DNA from: DATEJJ01 sp039649115
GTDB lineage: Bacteria > Actinomycetota > Actinomycetes > Mycobacteriales > Micromonosporaceae
DNA length: 6,959 bases
Direction of reading: 5' to 3'
Assembly: GCA_039649115.1 (NCBI GenBank)
Contig: JBBWZQ010000419.1
Location: 1-6,959, forward strand
The position numbers and the translations under genes are program-made. Under the pieces are notes generated by a model that was not told where the DNA came from, did no database searches, and saw only the letters and a list, made by a program, of their open reading frames with translations. Numbering within the stretch: the first letter of the stretch is position 1; each line of letters starts with the position of its first letter. Shown piece after piece: positions 1 through 6,119 of this stretch.

Positions 1-359
1 TGACCGAACCGGCGCTGGGCAGCAACGGCACGCGTCGAGCCGACCGGACCAGAAACTGCCGCGAGACGCCGGGCGTGCACGCGCGCAGGAACGACCCAAC
101 GTCGTCGGCGCATACCGCGTTGGCGAAGCTTGTCCAGTCAGCGATCGAAACGGCCCGGGGCAGCATGCCCGCCACGATCGTGGCGACCGTGCCCGAACCG
201 TTGGATCCCTTGTCAGTCGTACACGCGGCTGCGCAGCCCCGCGCACACGACGTCACATCGGGATCCATCAGACGATGTGCGGACTCCGTCCGTGGTGCGG
301 CAATCCCACCCCGGCGCCGCCCTCGCGAGCCAGTAGACAGGAGCCTCAGGAACTTCGAT

Positions 360-375
360 CTTCCCAGTTGGGAGG
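360..375. repeat. Short inverted repeat upstream of the LAL gene
   Basis: Arms TCCCA (362-366) and TGGGA (369-373) are separated by two bases, and a further C/G pair lies at 360/375. The repeat abuts the weak -35-like element at 375-380. It may be an operator for the regulator gene, perhaps autoregulatory, but such short repeats also occur by chance. Confidence 0.3.
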
Positions 376-404
376 GGACATCATCGCGTCTGGCACGCCA
401 TACT
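375..404 (+). promoter_or_regulatory. Weak candidate promoter for the LAL gene
   Basis: GGGACA (375-380) is followed after 18 bases by CATACT (399-404). Each hexamer matches four of six positions of the vegetative sigma consensus. The predicted start of transcription would fall near 411, giving a leader of about 50 bases before the ATG at 460. The match is weak, and the true promoter could lie further upstream. Confidence 0.25.
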
Positions 405-450
405 CAATCCAGGTTCATCGGTGGATCAGGGCTCACGGCCTGTCCATATT

Positions 451-454
451 GGAG
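451..454 (+). promoter_or_regulatory. Ribosome binding site that fixes the LAL start
   Basis: GGAG lies five bases before ATG 460. The alternative in-frame GTG at 421 would add 13 residues but has only a weak AGG seven bases upstream. This favours ATG 460. Confidence 0.6.
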
Positions 455-459
455 TCGAC

Positions 460-3447
460 ATGAGGGACCGGGTCGTCAGCGCGAGCTTCATCGGCCGCCA
501 GGAGGAGTTCGCCCGCCTCGCCGATGCCTTGGCCGCCGCCTTGGGCGGCACGCCGGGCGGGGTGTTCGTCTGCGGGGAGGCTGGGATCGGCAAGACCCGC
601 CTGGTACGGGAATTCGTGGGGCGGGCCACCGGGGACGCCCGGGTACTTGTCGGCGGCTGCGCCGAGCTGGGCGGCGACGAGCTGCCCTACGGGCCATTCG
701 TGGAGGCTTTCCGCGAGGGAGCCCACGAGATCGCCGATGGCGCCGTGCGCGACCTGCTGATGCCGCTGGAGCACCCGTGGCCAGACGGGGACGGTCTGGC
801 ACCCGGCGCACGTCCGCCGGCCGTTGCGGGCGGCGCCCGAGCCCGGGCCATGGACGGAGTCCTCGGCCACGTCGAGCAGCTCTGCACGGCCGGGCCAATC
901 GTCCTCGTGATTGAGGATCTACACTGGGCGGACCCTGCGACGGTGGACCTACTGGGGTTTCTGCTTCGCAACATGCGGCGGATCCCGGCGCTGCTGATCG
1001 GGACCTACCGGAGTGACGAGCCGCTCGGCCGCCCGTTTCGCACACTGCTCGTGGAGCTGGACCGCGGCCGCCGTACCGACCGGATCGAGTTGGAGCCGTT
1101 CGGTTACGCCGAGATCGCCGCGTTGGTCTGCGACATCCTCGGTGCCGCGCCTTCGGCCGGGCTCGCCGAGCGGACCCTGTGTCGTTCGGAGGGCAATCCG
1201 TTCTTCGCCGAGGAATTGCTGGCTGTTGAGCGTGAGGCGCCGGGAGCACCGCTACCACCGCGACTCCGCGACGTTCTGATGGTGCGGGTCGAGGCCCTCC
1301 CGGATCCCGCGAAGAACATCCTGCAGGTATTGGCGGCCGGGGGCAGCGCCATGTCGCATCGCCTGATCGAGGCCGCGACCGGATTACCCGCCGAACGACT
1401 TCTGCCGGCGCTGCGCGAGGCGGCCAGGCACCACATCATCGTCGCCGATCATGGCCGGAACAGCTACCGCTTCCGGCACCAGCTCACCTGCGAGGCCGTC
1501 TACGCCGATCTGCTGCCGGGGGAGCGCGCCGCTCTGCACGAGGCCATCGCGCACGCATTGGAGGCGGACCGGTGGCTGGCGCCCGGGCCGGCCGCAACGA
1601 CGGCCGCCGAACTGGCGCACCACTGGCTGTCTGCCGAGCGGCCGGCCCGGGCTCTCGGCGCTGCGGTCACGGCAGGCCGCGCGGCCGCCGACGCCTGCGC
1701 ATACATGGAAGCGCAGCGGCAGCTCGAGCGGGCCCTGGATCTGTGGGAGCGGGTGCCGGAGCCCCAGGATTCGGCCGGCATCAGCCACCAAGAGCTGCTC
1801 GTACGGGCAGCGGACGCAGCATGCCTCAGCGGAGACCTGGACGGGGCGCTGGCCCTCACGCAGCGGGCCCTCACGGAAACCGACGCCGCGAGCGACCCGG
1901 CCCGCGTCGGCGCTCTCTGGGACCGGCTCGGGCGTTACCGGTGGGCCAAGGGCGAAACCCCGGGCGCGCTGTCTGCCTTCGGCGAGGCGATCCGCCTGCT
2001 CGGCGAGCGGCCGGACCCCGCACTGCGCGCCCGTTTCCTGACCTCTCAGGCCGCGACGATGATGGTGCTCGGGCAGTTCCGGGAGTCGCGGAGGCGTTGC
2101 GAGGAGGCGCTGGAGCTGGCCAGAGCAGGTGGCGCTCGGGCGGAGGAGGGCTTCGCGCTCACCACGCTCGGCGTGGACCTCGCGATGAGCGACGACGTCG
2201 ACGCCGGCATCCGCTGCCTCAACTCGGCCTGCGCCGTGGTCGAGGAGGAAGGCGCGATCGAGGACATCAGTCGCGCGTACGCCAACCTGTCCTACGTGTA
2301 CGAGATCGCCGGGCGCCTGGAGGACGCGGTCGCCGCCGCCCGTCGAGGCATCGAGGTGGCCCACCGGTTCGGCGTGGAACGCGCCATCCTGGGCGGTGTG
2401 CTGCTCACGAACGCCGCATCCCAGCTGCTGCAACTTGGTCGATGGGACGAGGCGGAAGGGTACCTCCACGACGCGGTCGGCTTCGGCGAGGCCGACGGTT
2501 TGCTCGGTGCCTACGGGTTCCTCTACCGCGCGGAGTTGCGGATCGGCCGCGGCCAGTGGGACGACGCCGCAGAGGATCTGGCCCGCGCTGAAGAAATCGC
2601 CCGTGGCGGGGCGCTTGACGAACCGACCTTCGTCGCTCCGCTCTATGGATGCTGGGCCGAACTCGCCGTCTGGCGGGACACATACGAAGAGGCCGACGCC
2701 GCGGTGGCGGGCGGCCTGGCGGCAGTCAGCCAGAGTGAGGATCACCAGCTCGCCCTGCGCCTGTGCGCAATCGGGCTACGGGCCGTCGCCGACGAGCAGG
2801 AACGGGACAGGTGCCGGCGGTTGTCGCGTAGGCCCGGGCTGACAACGGCCGGTGCCCGGCTGTTCAAGACGGCGAAGGAACTCGCCGGCCGGGCCGGGAA
2901 GCGCACCAGTCCCCTACCCGAGGCGGTAGCCCTGGCCACGCTGTGCGAAGCGGAGTTCCGCAGGATGCAGGGTGGCTCCGAGTCGCAACCGTGGGCACGG
3001 GTCGCCGGGCAATGGGAGGAGCTGCGCCGCCCCTATGCGTCGGCGTACGTCCGGTTTCGTGAGGCCGAGGCGCTGCTCGATCATCGCTTGCCCGGACGGG
3101 CGGCGACGCCGTTGCGGGCGGCTTGGCAGACGGCTCAGAAGCTGGCCGCCGAACCGCTGTGCCGCGAGATCACGGCGTTGGCCCGGCGGGGCAGGATCGA
3201 TCTGACCCATTCCAGCCTGGCGACTCCGGCACCGGAGCCCACGCCAGCGGATCGTTTCGGGCTGACGCCGCGCGAACGCGAGGTACTGACCCACCTGGCC
3301 GAGGGCCGCACTAATCGCCAGATCGCCCGCGCCCTGTTCATCGAGGAGAAGACGGCGAGCGTCCATGTGTCCAACATCCTGGCCAAACTTGGCGCCGGCA
3401 ACCGCGCTGAGGCGGCGGCCGTCGCGCATCGCCTGCGCATGATCTGA
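460..3447 (+). CDS. LAL-type LuxR-family transcriptional regulator with AAA ATPase domain
   Basis: This is a 995-residue regulator of the large ATP-binding LuxR (LAL, MalT-like) group, a cytoplasmic protein expected to activate promoters in an ATP-dependent, ligand-gated way. Near the N-terminus SFIGRQEEF precedes a Walker A motif GEAGIGKT at residues 39-46 (K45). Walker B VLVIED lies at 148-153 with the typical HWAD following. RSDE at 184-187, GNPFF at 245-249 and FRHQLTCEAVY at 338-348 are landmarks of this ATPase type. Residues of about 400-870 form a long Ala/Leu/Glu-rich helical region, probably degenerate TPR repeats for ligand or partner binding. The C-terminus (about 935-990) is a LuxR helix-turn-helix beginning LTPREREVL and containing KTASVHVSNIL. 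All key motifs look intact and the length is normal. The start at ATG 460 is chosen on its ribosome binding site; GTG 421 would give 1008 residues. One TTA leucine codon lies at 1384-1386 (residue 309). The regulated genes and the ligand cannot be read from the sequence. Confidence 0.95.
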   Translation: MRDRVVSASFIGRQEEFARLADALAAALGGTPGGVFVCGEAGIGKTRLVREFVGRATGDARVLVGGCAELGGDELPYGPFVEAFREGAHEIADGAVRDLLMPLEHPWPDGDGLAPGARPPAVAGGARARAMDGVLGHVEQLCTAGPIVLVIEDLHWADPATVDLLGFLLRNMRRIPALLIGTYRSDEPLGRPFRTLLVELDRGRRTDRIELEPFGYAEIAALVCDILGAAPSAGLAERTLCRSEGNPFFAEELLAVEREAPGAPLPPRLRDVLMVRVEALPDPAKNILQVLAAGGSAMSHRLIEAATGLPAERLLPALREAARHHIIVADHGRNSYRFRHQLTCEAVYADLLPGERAALHEAIAHALEADRWLAPGPAATTAAELAHHWLSAERPARALGAAVTAGRAAADACAYMEAQRQLERALDLWERVPEPQDSAGISHQELLVRAADAACLSGDLDGALALTQRALTETDAASDPARVGALWDRLGRYRWAKGETPGALSAFGEAIRLLGERPDPALRARFLTSQAATMMVLGQFRESRRRCEEALELARAGGARAEEGFALTTLGVDLAMSDDVDAGIRCLNSACAVVEEEGAIEDISRAYANLSYVYEIAGRLEDAVAAARRGIEVAHRFGVERAILGGVLLTNAASQLLQLGRWDEAEGYLHDAVGFGEADGLLGAYGFLYRAELRIGRGQWDDAAEDLARAEEIARGGALDEPTFVAPLYGCWAELAVWRDTYEEADAAVAGGLAAVSQSEDHQLALRLCAIGLRAVADEQERDRCRRLSRRPGLTTAGARLFKTAKELAGRAGKRTSPLPEAVALATLCEAEFRRMQGGSESQPWARVAGQWEELRRPYASAYVRFREAEALLDHRLPGRAATPLRAAWQTAQKLAAEPLCREITALARRGRIDLTHSSLATPAPEPTPADRFGLTPREREVLTHLAEGRTNRQIARALFIEEKTASVHVSNILAKLGAGNRAEAAAVAHRLRMI

Positions 3448-3473
3448 GCCCGCCGGCGCCAGGCACGCAGGTA

Positions 3474-3502
3474 TCGACGCGAGCGCATGGGTCTCCTAGG
3501 AT
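3474..3502 (+). promoter_or_regulatory. Candidate promoter for the 89-aa gene
   Basis: TCGACG (3474-3479) and TAGGAT (3497-3502) are separated by 17 bases, resembling actinobacterial vegetative promoters. Transcription would start near 3509, about 30 bases before the ATG at 3539. This suggests the small gene can be transcribed independently of the LAL gene. Confidence 0.45.
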
Positions 3503-3538
3503 CGTGTTGCTCGCTTCGTCCCTGGACTGGAGGCAGCA

Positions 3539-3808
3539 ATGGCGATCACCGTCGTGAACTTTTCAAACGGCGTGCGGTGGGAACTACCCGAGGGAGTCGA
3601 CCGGGAGGCACTGATCGCCGGAATCAAGTCGGCGATGCAGCGCAAGGGAGTCTATGAATACCAGGCTGAATGGGGCTCCGGCGACGCTCAGAGGCTGCTG
3701 TTCAACGGCGCCGTACTGGATTTCGTCGCCATCGGAGACAAGCCGAGCACCGAAGGACATCCCGCGCGAGGTCTGGCCGGCAAGGACATGGAGCATACTG
3801 TGTCATGA
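3539..3808 (+). CDS. Small hypothetical protein (89 aa)
   Basis: I do not recognise this family. The start is well supported: GGAGG at 3529-3533 lies five bases before ATG 3539. The product is a soluble-looking 89-residue protein without signal peptide, membrane segment or cysteine. Its N-terminal 70 residues alternate hydrophobic and charged stretches (ITVVNFSNG, then WELPEGVDREALIAGI, later FNGAVLDFVAIG), consistent with a compact alpha/beta domain. The last 20 residues are polar and probably disordered. It lies 91 bases after the LAL gene on the same strand with a candidate promoter of its own, so it could be co-transcribed or separately controlled. It converges with the ltrA-side genes, its stop being 7 bases from the end of the opposing 63-codon frame. 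Being near the regulator does not prove it is a target. Confidence 0.75.
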   Translation: MAITVVNFSNGVRWELPEGVDREALIAGIKSAMQRKGVYEYQAEWGSGDAQRLLFNGAVLDFVAIGDKPSTEGHPARGLAGKDMEHTVS

Positions 3809-3815
3809 TCCGGGC

Positions 3816-4007
3816 TCAGGTCACTGCCGGAACGCAGGGGTGATCTCCACCTTTCCCCCACGCTGCCAGCACATCCCGGCGACGGCGCGAACCCGGCGCG
3901 ATGGCGATGGTGCGCGCCGTCTGCGGATCCGGCGTGCACCACGGCTGTCCTGAGTAGACGATGAACGGGTCGAGCCCGACCGCCACCGGCGCAGCCGGCA
4001 TGTTCAT
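3816..4007 (-). CDS. Small hypothetical protein, ATGA-coupled to ltrA (63 aa)
   Basis: This short frame begins at ATG 4007, which overlaps the ltrA stop codon in an ATGA (4007-4004), a typical translational coupling junction. A second in-frame ATG follows two codons later, with a GAG six bases before it. The 63-residue product starts MNMPAAPVAVGLDPFIVYSG, has two cysteines (residues 24 and 58) and an RRRR cluster at 41-44, and contains no membrane segment. No family is recognised. It could be a small partner made together with the membrane protein, the remnant of a longer gene, or a chance frame in GC-rich DNA. The overlap and the exact fit up to the convergent 89-aa gene favour a real gene, but only moderately. 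Confidence 0.4.
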   Translation of the reverse strand: MNMPAAPVAVGLDPFIVYSGQPWCTPDPQTARTIAIAPGSRRRRDVLAAWGKGGDHPCVPAVT

Positions 4008-5206
4008 CTCGCCGCCGCGGTGGGCTCCCAGGTGATGCGCTCGTAGCAGACCAGGGCGACGAGGACGGTGCTGAGCACGCCGAGCGCGACCAGGGTGGGT
4101 AGGTTCCGGGCGATGGGAAGCAGCACGAGCACCACACCGACCGCGAGGACCTGCGCTCGCGGGGTGTGCCGCACGGTGAGCCGCAGGAACAGGACCCGGC
4201 CGGTGAGGTAGAGGACGACCCCGCCGTACAGCGCGGCTGTGGCGGTCCAACCCAGCGGGGCGCCCGTGGGGTGTCGAGGTTGGTTGTGGGTCACGTGGCC
4301 GAGGACCTGCTCGGTGCCCAGGGCGAGGTAGATGACTCCGGCGATCAGCAGGAAGTGGTTCAGCGCGTAGGCGTCGGCGGCGGTCGTGGCCCGGCCCCGG
4401 TCACGCAGTCTGGCCAGGGCCTTTCCCGCGGGCGAGGCGGCGTTTTCGAAGTACAGCCACCACAGGCACACCGCCGCGGTCAGCCCGAGCAGCGCCGCGG
4501 TCAGAACCGGCCAGCGGGTCACCGCGGACCCGGCCCCGGCGCCCACCGAGGTCAGGGACACACCCAGCGCGATGATCAACACCAGGCCGTACCGTTCGGC
4601 CCCATGGCTGGGGCTGCGCAACGGAAATCCGCCGAACGCGACGATGATCCGGCTACCGACGACATCAATGACGAGGAACGCCACGGCCCAGAGCACGGTC
4701 TGCGCGGCGCCGCCGAGTACCACCCCGAGGAGGAGAGGCAACCAGCCCAGCGCCGTCGGAATGGTGAGCAGGAGCACCTGGACGCGCAGCCGCCGGTTGC
4801 CACCCGATATGTGCAGGGAGAGGGCGAGGAACATGGCCCGTACCACGATGTAGGCCAGAGCGAGGATCAGCGGCGCGCGCACCGGCTGGTTGCCGTGCCG
4901 CCACGCGTCGGGCAGCACCAGGGCGGCCACGAAGATCGCGGCCATCACGACGAGCATCCCGGCGCGGACCAGTCCCACGTCGGCGCGGACCTGGTTGGCC
5001 AGCCACACATATGACGTGAAGGGCCACCACAGCAGCAGCAGGAGCACCAGGCCATGCCCCAGGACAAGTGGCGATGGCGACTGCGCCATGAACGAGATGA
5101 CCCGGGTGAAGGCGAAAACGAACACCAGGTCGAAGAACACCTCGAACGCGGTGACCCGGTGGGTCTCCTCGGTCGGCACCGGCCGGGAACGAAAGATATG
5201 CCTCAT
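4004..5206 (-). CDS. ltrA: LtrA-family (low temperature requirement A) membrane protein
   Basis: This is a 400-residue polytopic inner-membrane protein of the LtrA family, whose biochemical role is not established; the name comes from a Listeria mutant unable to grow in the cold. The N-terminal signature is clear: a short basic cytoplasmic stretch, then VTAFEVFFDLVFVFAFTRV at 18-36. About eleven hydrophobic segments follow, roughly at 22-40, 49-71, 80-99, 112-131, 143-163, 167-187, 207-224, 234-253, 282-302, 319-340 and 352-388 (the last may be two). Other family landmarks are WWPFTSYVWLANQ at 60-72, HGAERYGLVLIIALG at 201-215 and NHFLLIAGVIYLALG at 283-297. The family motif around 201-217, as I remember it, usually ends in LGE; here the residue after LG is V216. 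ATG 5206 is the only sensible start, with a weak purine-rich GAAGAAG eight bases upstream. The 63-codon frame overlaps its stop. tetR lies 213 bases upstream on the same strand, so read-through is possible but not shown. Confidence 0.9.
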   Translation of the reverse strand: MRHIFRSRPVPTEETHRVTAFEVFFDLVFVFAFTRVISFMAQSPSPLVLGHGLVLLLLLWWPFTSYVWLANQVRADVGLVRAGMLVVMAAIFVAALVLPDAWRHGNQPVRAPLILALAYIVVRAMFLALSLHISGGNRRLRVQVLLLTIPTALGWLPLLLGVVLGGAAQTVLWAVAFLVIDVVGSRIIVAFGGFPLRSPSHGAERYGLVLIIALGVSLTSVGAGAGSAVTRWPVLTAALLGLTAAVCLWWLYFENAASPAGKALARLRDRGRATTAADAYALNHFLLIAGVIYLALGTEQVLGHVTHNQPRHPTGAPLGWTATAALYGGVVLYLTGRVLFLRLTVRHTPRAQVLAVGVVLVLLPIARNLPTLVALGVLSTVLVALVCYERITWEPTAAAR

Positions 5207-5419
5207 AGCTACATCTTCTTCACATCACCGTCCAGCGGGCTCGGTTCGGCATTGATCGAGCAGGACACCACCGGAGCCAGCCTGAACAGATGTCAGGCGG
5301 CCAGGGGCCCGAACGCCCCGACGCCGAATCAGCCGACCCGGTGTCGGGCATCGACCGAGGTCGCCGCGTCAAGCTGGACTACCTGGAGACGAAGTACACG
5401 GCGGCGCTGTGGCAAATGA
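5207..5419. other. Gap between tetR and ltrA
   Basis: No confident gene or strong promoter is visible. A small GC hairpin, GGGGC/GCCCC with a six-base loop, lies at 5304-5319, about 100 bases past the tetR stop. It has no T-run on either side, so it is at best a weak terminator. A + strand frame from ATG 5290 (MSGGQGPERPD...) has coding-like third positions but lacks a ribosome binding site and runs antisense into tetR as far as 5520. It may be a gene remnant or chance. Confidence 0.4.
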
Positions 5420-5426
5420 TCATTTG
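5413..5426. repeat. Perfect 14-bp AT-rich palindrome over the tetR stop
   Basis: CAAATGATCATTTG is a perfect palindrome centred on the tetR stop codon, in otherwise GC-rich DNA. It could be a protein binding site or the foot of a small transcript hairpin. One 14-bp palindrome in 7 kb is not rare by chance. Confidence 0.45.
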
Positions 5427-6013
5427 GCCGTGGGCCAGGCCCGCAGCGCTGTTTCGGCTACCCGTCGCAGCTCGTCGCGACCGCTGCCACCGGCCGCCTG
5501 GACCGCGATGCCGTCGGTGAGAGTCATGACGAAGCGGGCCAGGTCCGCGGGATCGCAGTCGGCGGGCAGGTCGCCGTCGGACTGCGCGCGTTCGAGGCGT
5601 CGCCGCAGCGCCGCCTGGCTCGCCATTCTGCGCGAGACGACCTCCTGGCGTACCGACTCGGCCTGCGGCCCGCACGCCTGCGCGCACCGTACGTTGAGGC
5701 ATCCGCGGGGGGTGTGCGCGCCGGTGGTCAGGTCAATCGCCCCGTACACCAGTCTTTCGACGACGTCCCGAGCCCGGGGTGCGTCGAGGGCCGCCGCGGC
5801 GAACGCGGCCGGGCCGTCGACATACCGGTCCAGTACCTTGCCGAAGAGTTCCTCCTTGTTGCCGAAGGCGGCGTAGAGGCTGGGGCGGTTGATGCGCATC
5901 GCCGCCGTCAGGTCCGACAGCGCCGTCCCCTCGTAGCCCTGGCGCCAGAACACCTCGAGCGCGCGATCCAGCGCGGTGTCCAGGTCGAAAGCGCGCGGGC
6001 GACCTCCTGGCAT
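5420..6013 (-). CDS. TetR/AcrR-family transcriptional repressor
   Basis: This is a 197-residue one-domain repressor expected to bind palindromic operators as a dimer and to release DNA on binding a small ligand. The N-terminal DNA-binding domain starts GGRPRAFDLDTAL, followed by the helix-turn-helix at about residues 28-54, with the hallmark RPSLYAAFGNKEELF at 43-57. The C-terminal ligand/dimer domain (about 60-195) includes RGCLNVRCAQACG at 103-115, an unusual cluster of three cysteines (C105, C110, C114), and C153 further on; related repressors have GCL there. The start is ATG 6013, preceded by a perfect AGGAGG with a five-base spacer. Longer in-frame starts at ATG 6040 and TTG 6061 exist but are less well placed. 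The gene is divergent from the Gal80-like oxidoreductase, and a palindrome covers that gene's promoter, so local repression and perhaps autorepression are likely. The ligand is unknown. Confidence 0.93.
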   Translation of the reverse strand: MPGGRPRAFDLDTALDRALEVFWRQGYEGTALSDLTAAMRINRPSLYAAFGNKEELFGKVLDRYVDGPAAFAAAALDAPRARDVVERLVYGAIDLTTGAHTPRGCLNVRCAQACGPQAESVRQEVVSRRMASQAALRRRLERAQSDGDLPADCDPADLARFVMTLTDGIAVQAAGGSGRDELRRVAETALRAWPTAK

Positions 6014-6040
6014 GGGTACCTCCTGAAGTTCTTTACCCAT
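6012..6040 (-). promoter_or_regulatory. Inverted repeat framing the tetR ribosome binding site and start
   Basis: In the tetR transcript, ATGGGTA (6040-6034) and TACCCAT (6018-6012) form seven perfect pairs around a 15-base loop. The loop carries the AGGAGG, and the first two bases of the start codon lie in the 3' arm. The upstream arm itself contains an in-frame ATG. This could be a translational control hairpin or a DNA operator. Confidence 0.35.
6019..6024 (-). promoter_or_regulatory. Strong ribosome binding site that fixes the tetR start
   Basis: AGGAGG on the - strand lies five bases (TACCC) before ATG 6013. This selects the 197-residue form over the upstream ATG 6040 and TTG 6061. Confidence 0.8.
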
Positions 6041-6054
6041 CGGTACGGTACTCC

Positions 6055-6083
6055 TTGACAAGGCGCTCCGGCGTGACTAGTTT
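6055..6083 (+). promoter_or_regulatory. Promoter of the Gal80-like oxidoreductase gene
   Basis: A perfect -35 TTGACA (6055-6060) and a -10-like TAGTTT (6078-6083) are separated by exactly 17 bases. Transcription is predicted to start near 6090, giving a leader of about 30 bases to ATG 6120. The -10 lies inside the palindrome at 6077-6106. Confidence 0.65.
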
Positions 6084-6106
6084 TTTATCGACCGGTACAA
6101 AACTAG
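6077..6106. promoter_or_regulatory. Likely TetR operator (imperfect 30-bp palindrome)
   Basis: Perfect 8-bp arms CTAGTTTT (6077-6084) and AAAACTAG (6099-6106) enclose a partly symmetrical core, TATCGACCGGTA at 6086-6097, which fits the pattern TA-CG--CG-TA. In all, 24 of 30 positions are paired around a centre at 6091/6092. The site covers the -10 and start of transcription of the oxidoreductase promoter, so a bound dimer would block it. The half-site CGGTAC recurs at 6041-6046 in the tetR leader, which may allow autoregulation. Confidence 0.65.
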
Positions 6107-6119
6107 CGAAGGTCGGGCC

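Larger units (their letters stand above)
1..459. other. Leader region with no confident gene
   Basis: No protein family or RNA could be recognised here. Two mutually antisense frames that share wobble positions stay open. The + frame is open from the left edge and runs on into the regulator gene as a shadow. The - frame is open from an ATG at 268 leftwards off the window (peptide starting MDPDVTSCARG). Both show about 80% G/C at third positions, and neither start has a convincing ribosome binding site. The - frame could be the 5' end of a gene lying mostly outside the window. The last 100 bases hold a short inverted repeat and a weak promoter-like pair before the LAL gene. Confidence 0.5.

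Noticed and set aside
391..408. TGGCAC resembling a sigma-54 -24 element upstream of the LAL gene
   Set aside because: No matching -12 GC element at the right spacing, and actinomycetes generally lack sigma-54.
75..914. Long open + frame (279 codons) overlapping the start of the LAL gene
   Set aside because: Over half of it is an out-of-frame shadow of the LAL gene with an Arg/Gly/Pro-rich product; its GTG start has no ribosome binding site.
1384..2745. 453-codon antisense frame inside the LAL gene
   Set aside because: It lies wholly opposite a confidently identified coding region and its product has no recognisable domain; it is a GC-rich mirror frame.
4166..5014. 282-codon + frame opposite ltrA
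   Set aside because: The product is a Gly/Gln/His/Glu-rich shadow of a hydrophobic membrane protein; the ltrA strand carries the family motifs.
5032..5050. CAGCAGCAG trinucleotide run
   Set aside because: It is explained by a leucine-rich membrane segment (LVLLLLLW) of the LtrA protein.
5304..5319. GC hairpin as a terminator of tetR
   Set aside because: Only five pairs, no T-run, and about 100 bases beyond the stop; too weak to call.
5420..6061. TTG 6061 as the tetR start
   Set aside because: ATG 6013 has a perfect AGGAGG with a five-base spacer, and the protein then begins as family members usually do.
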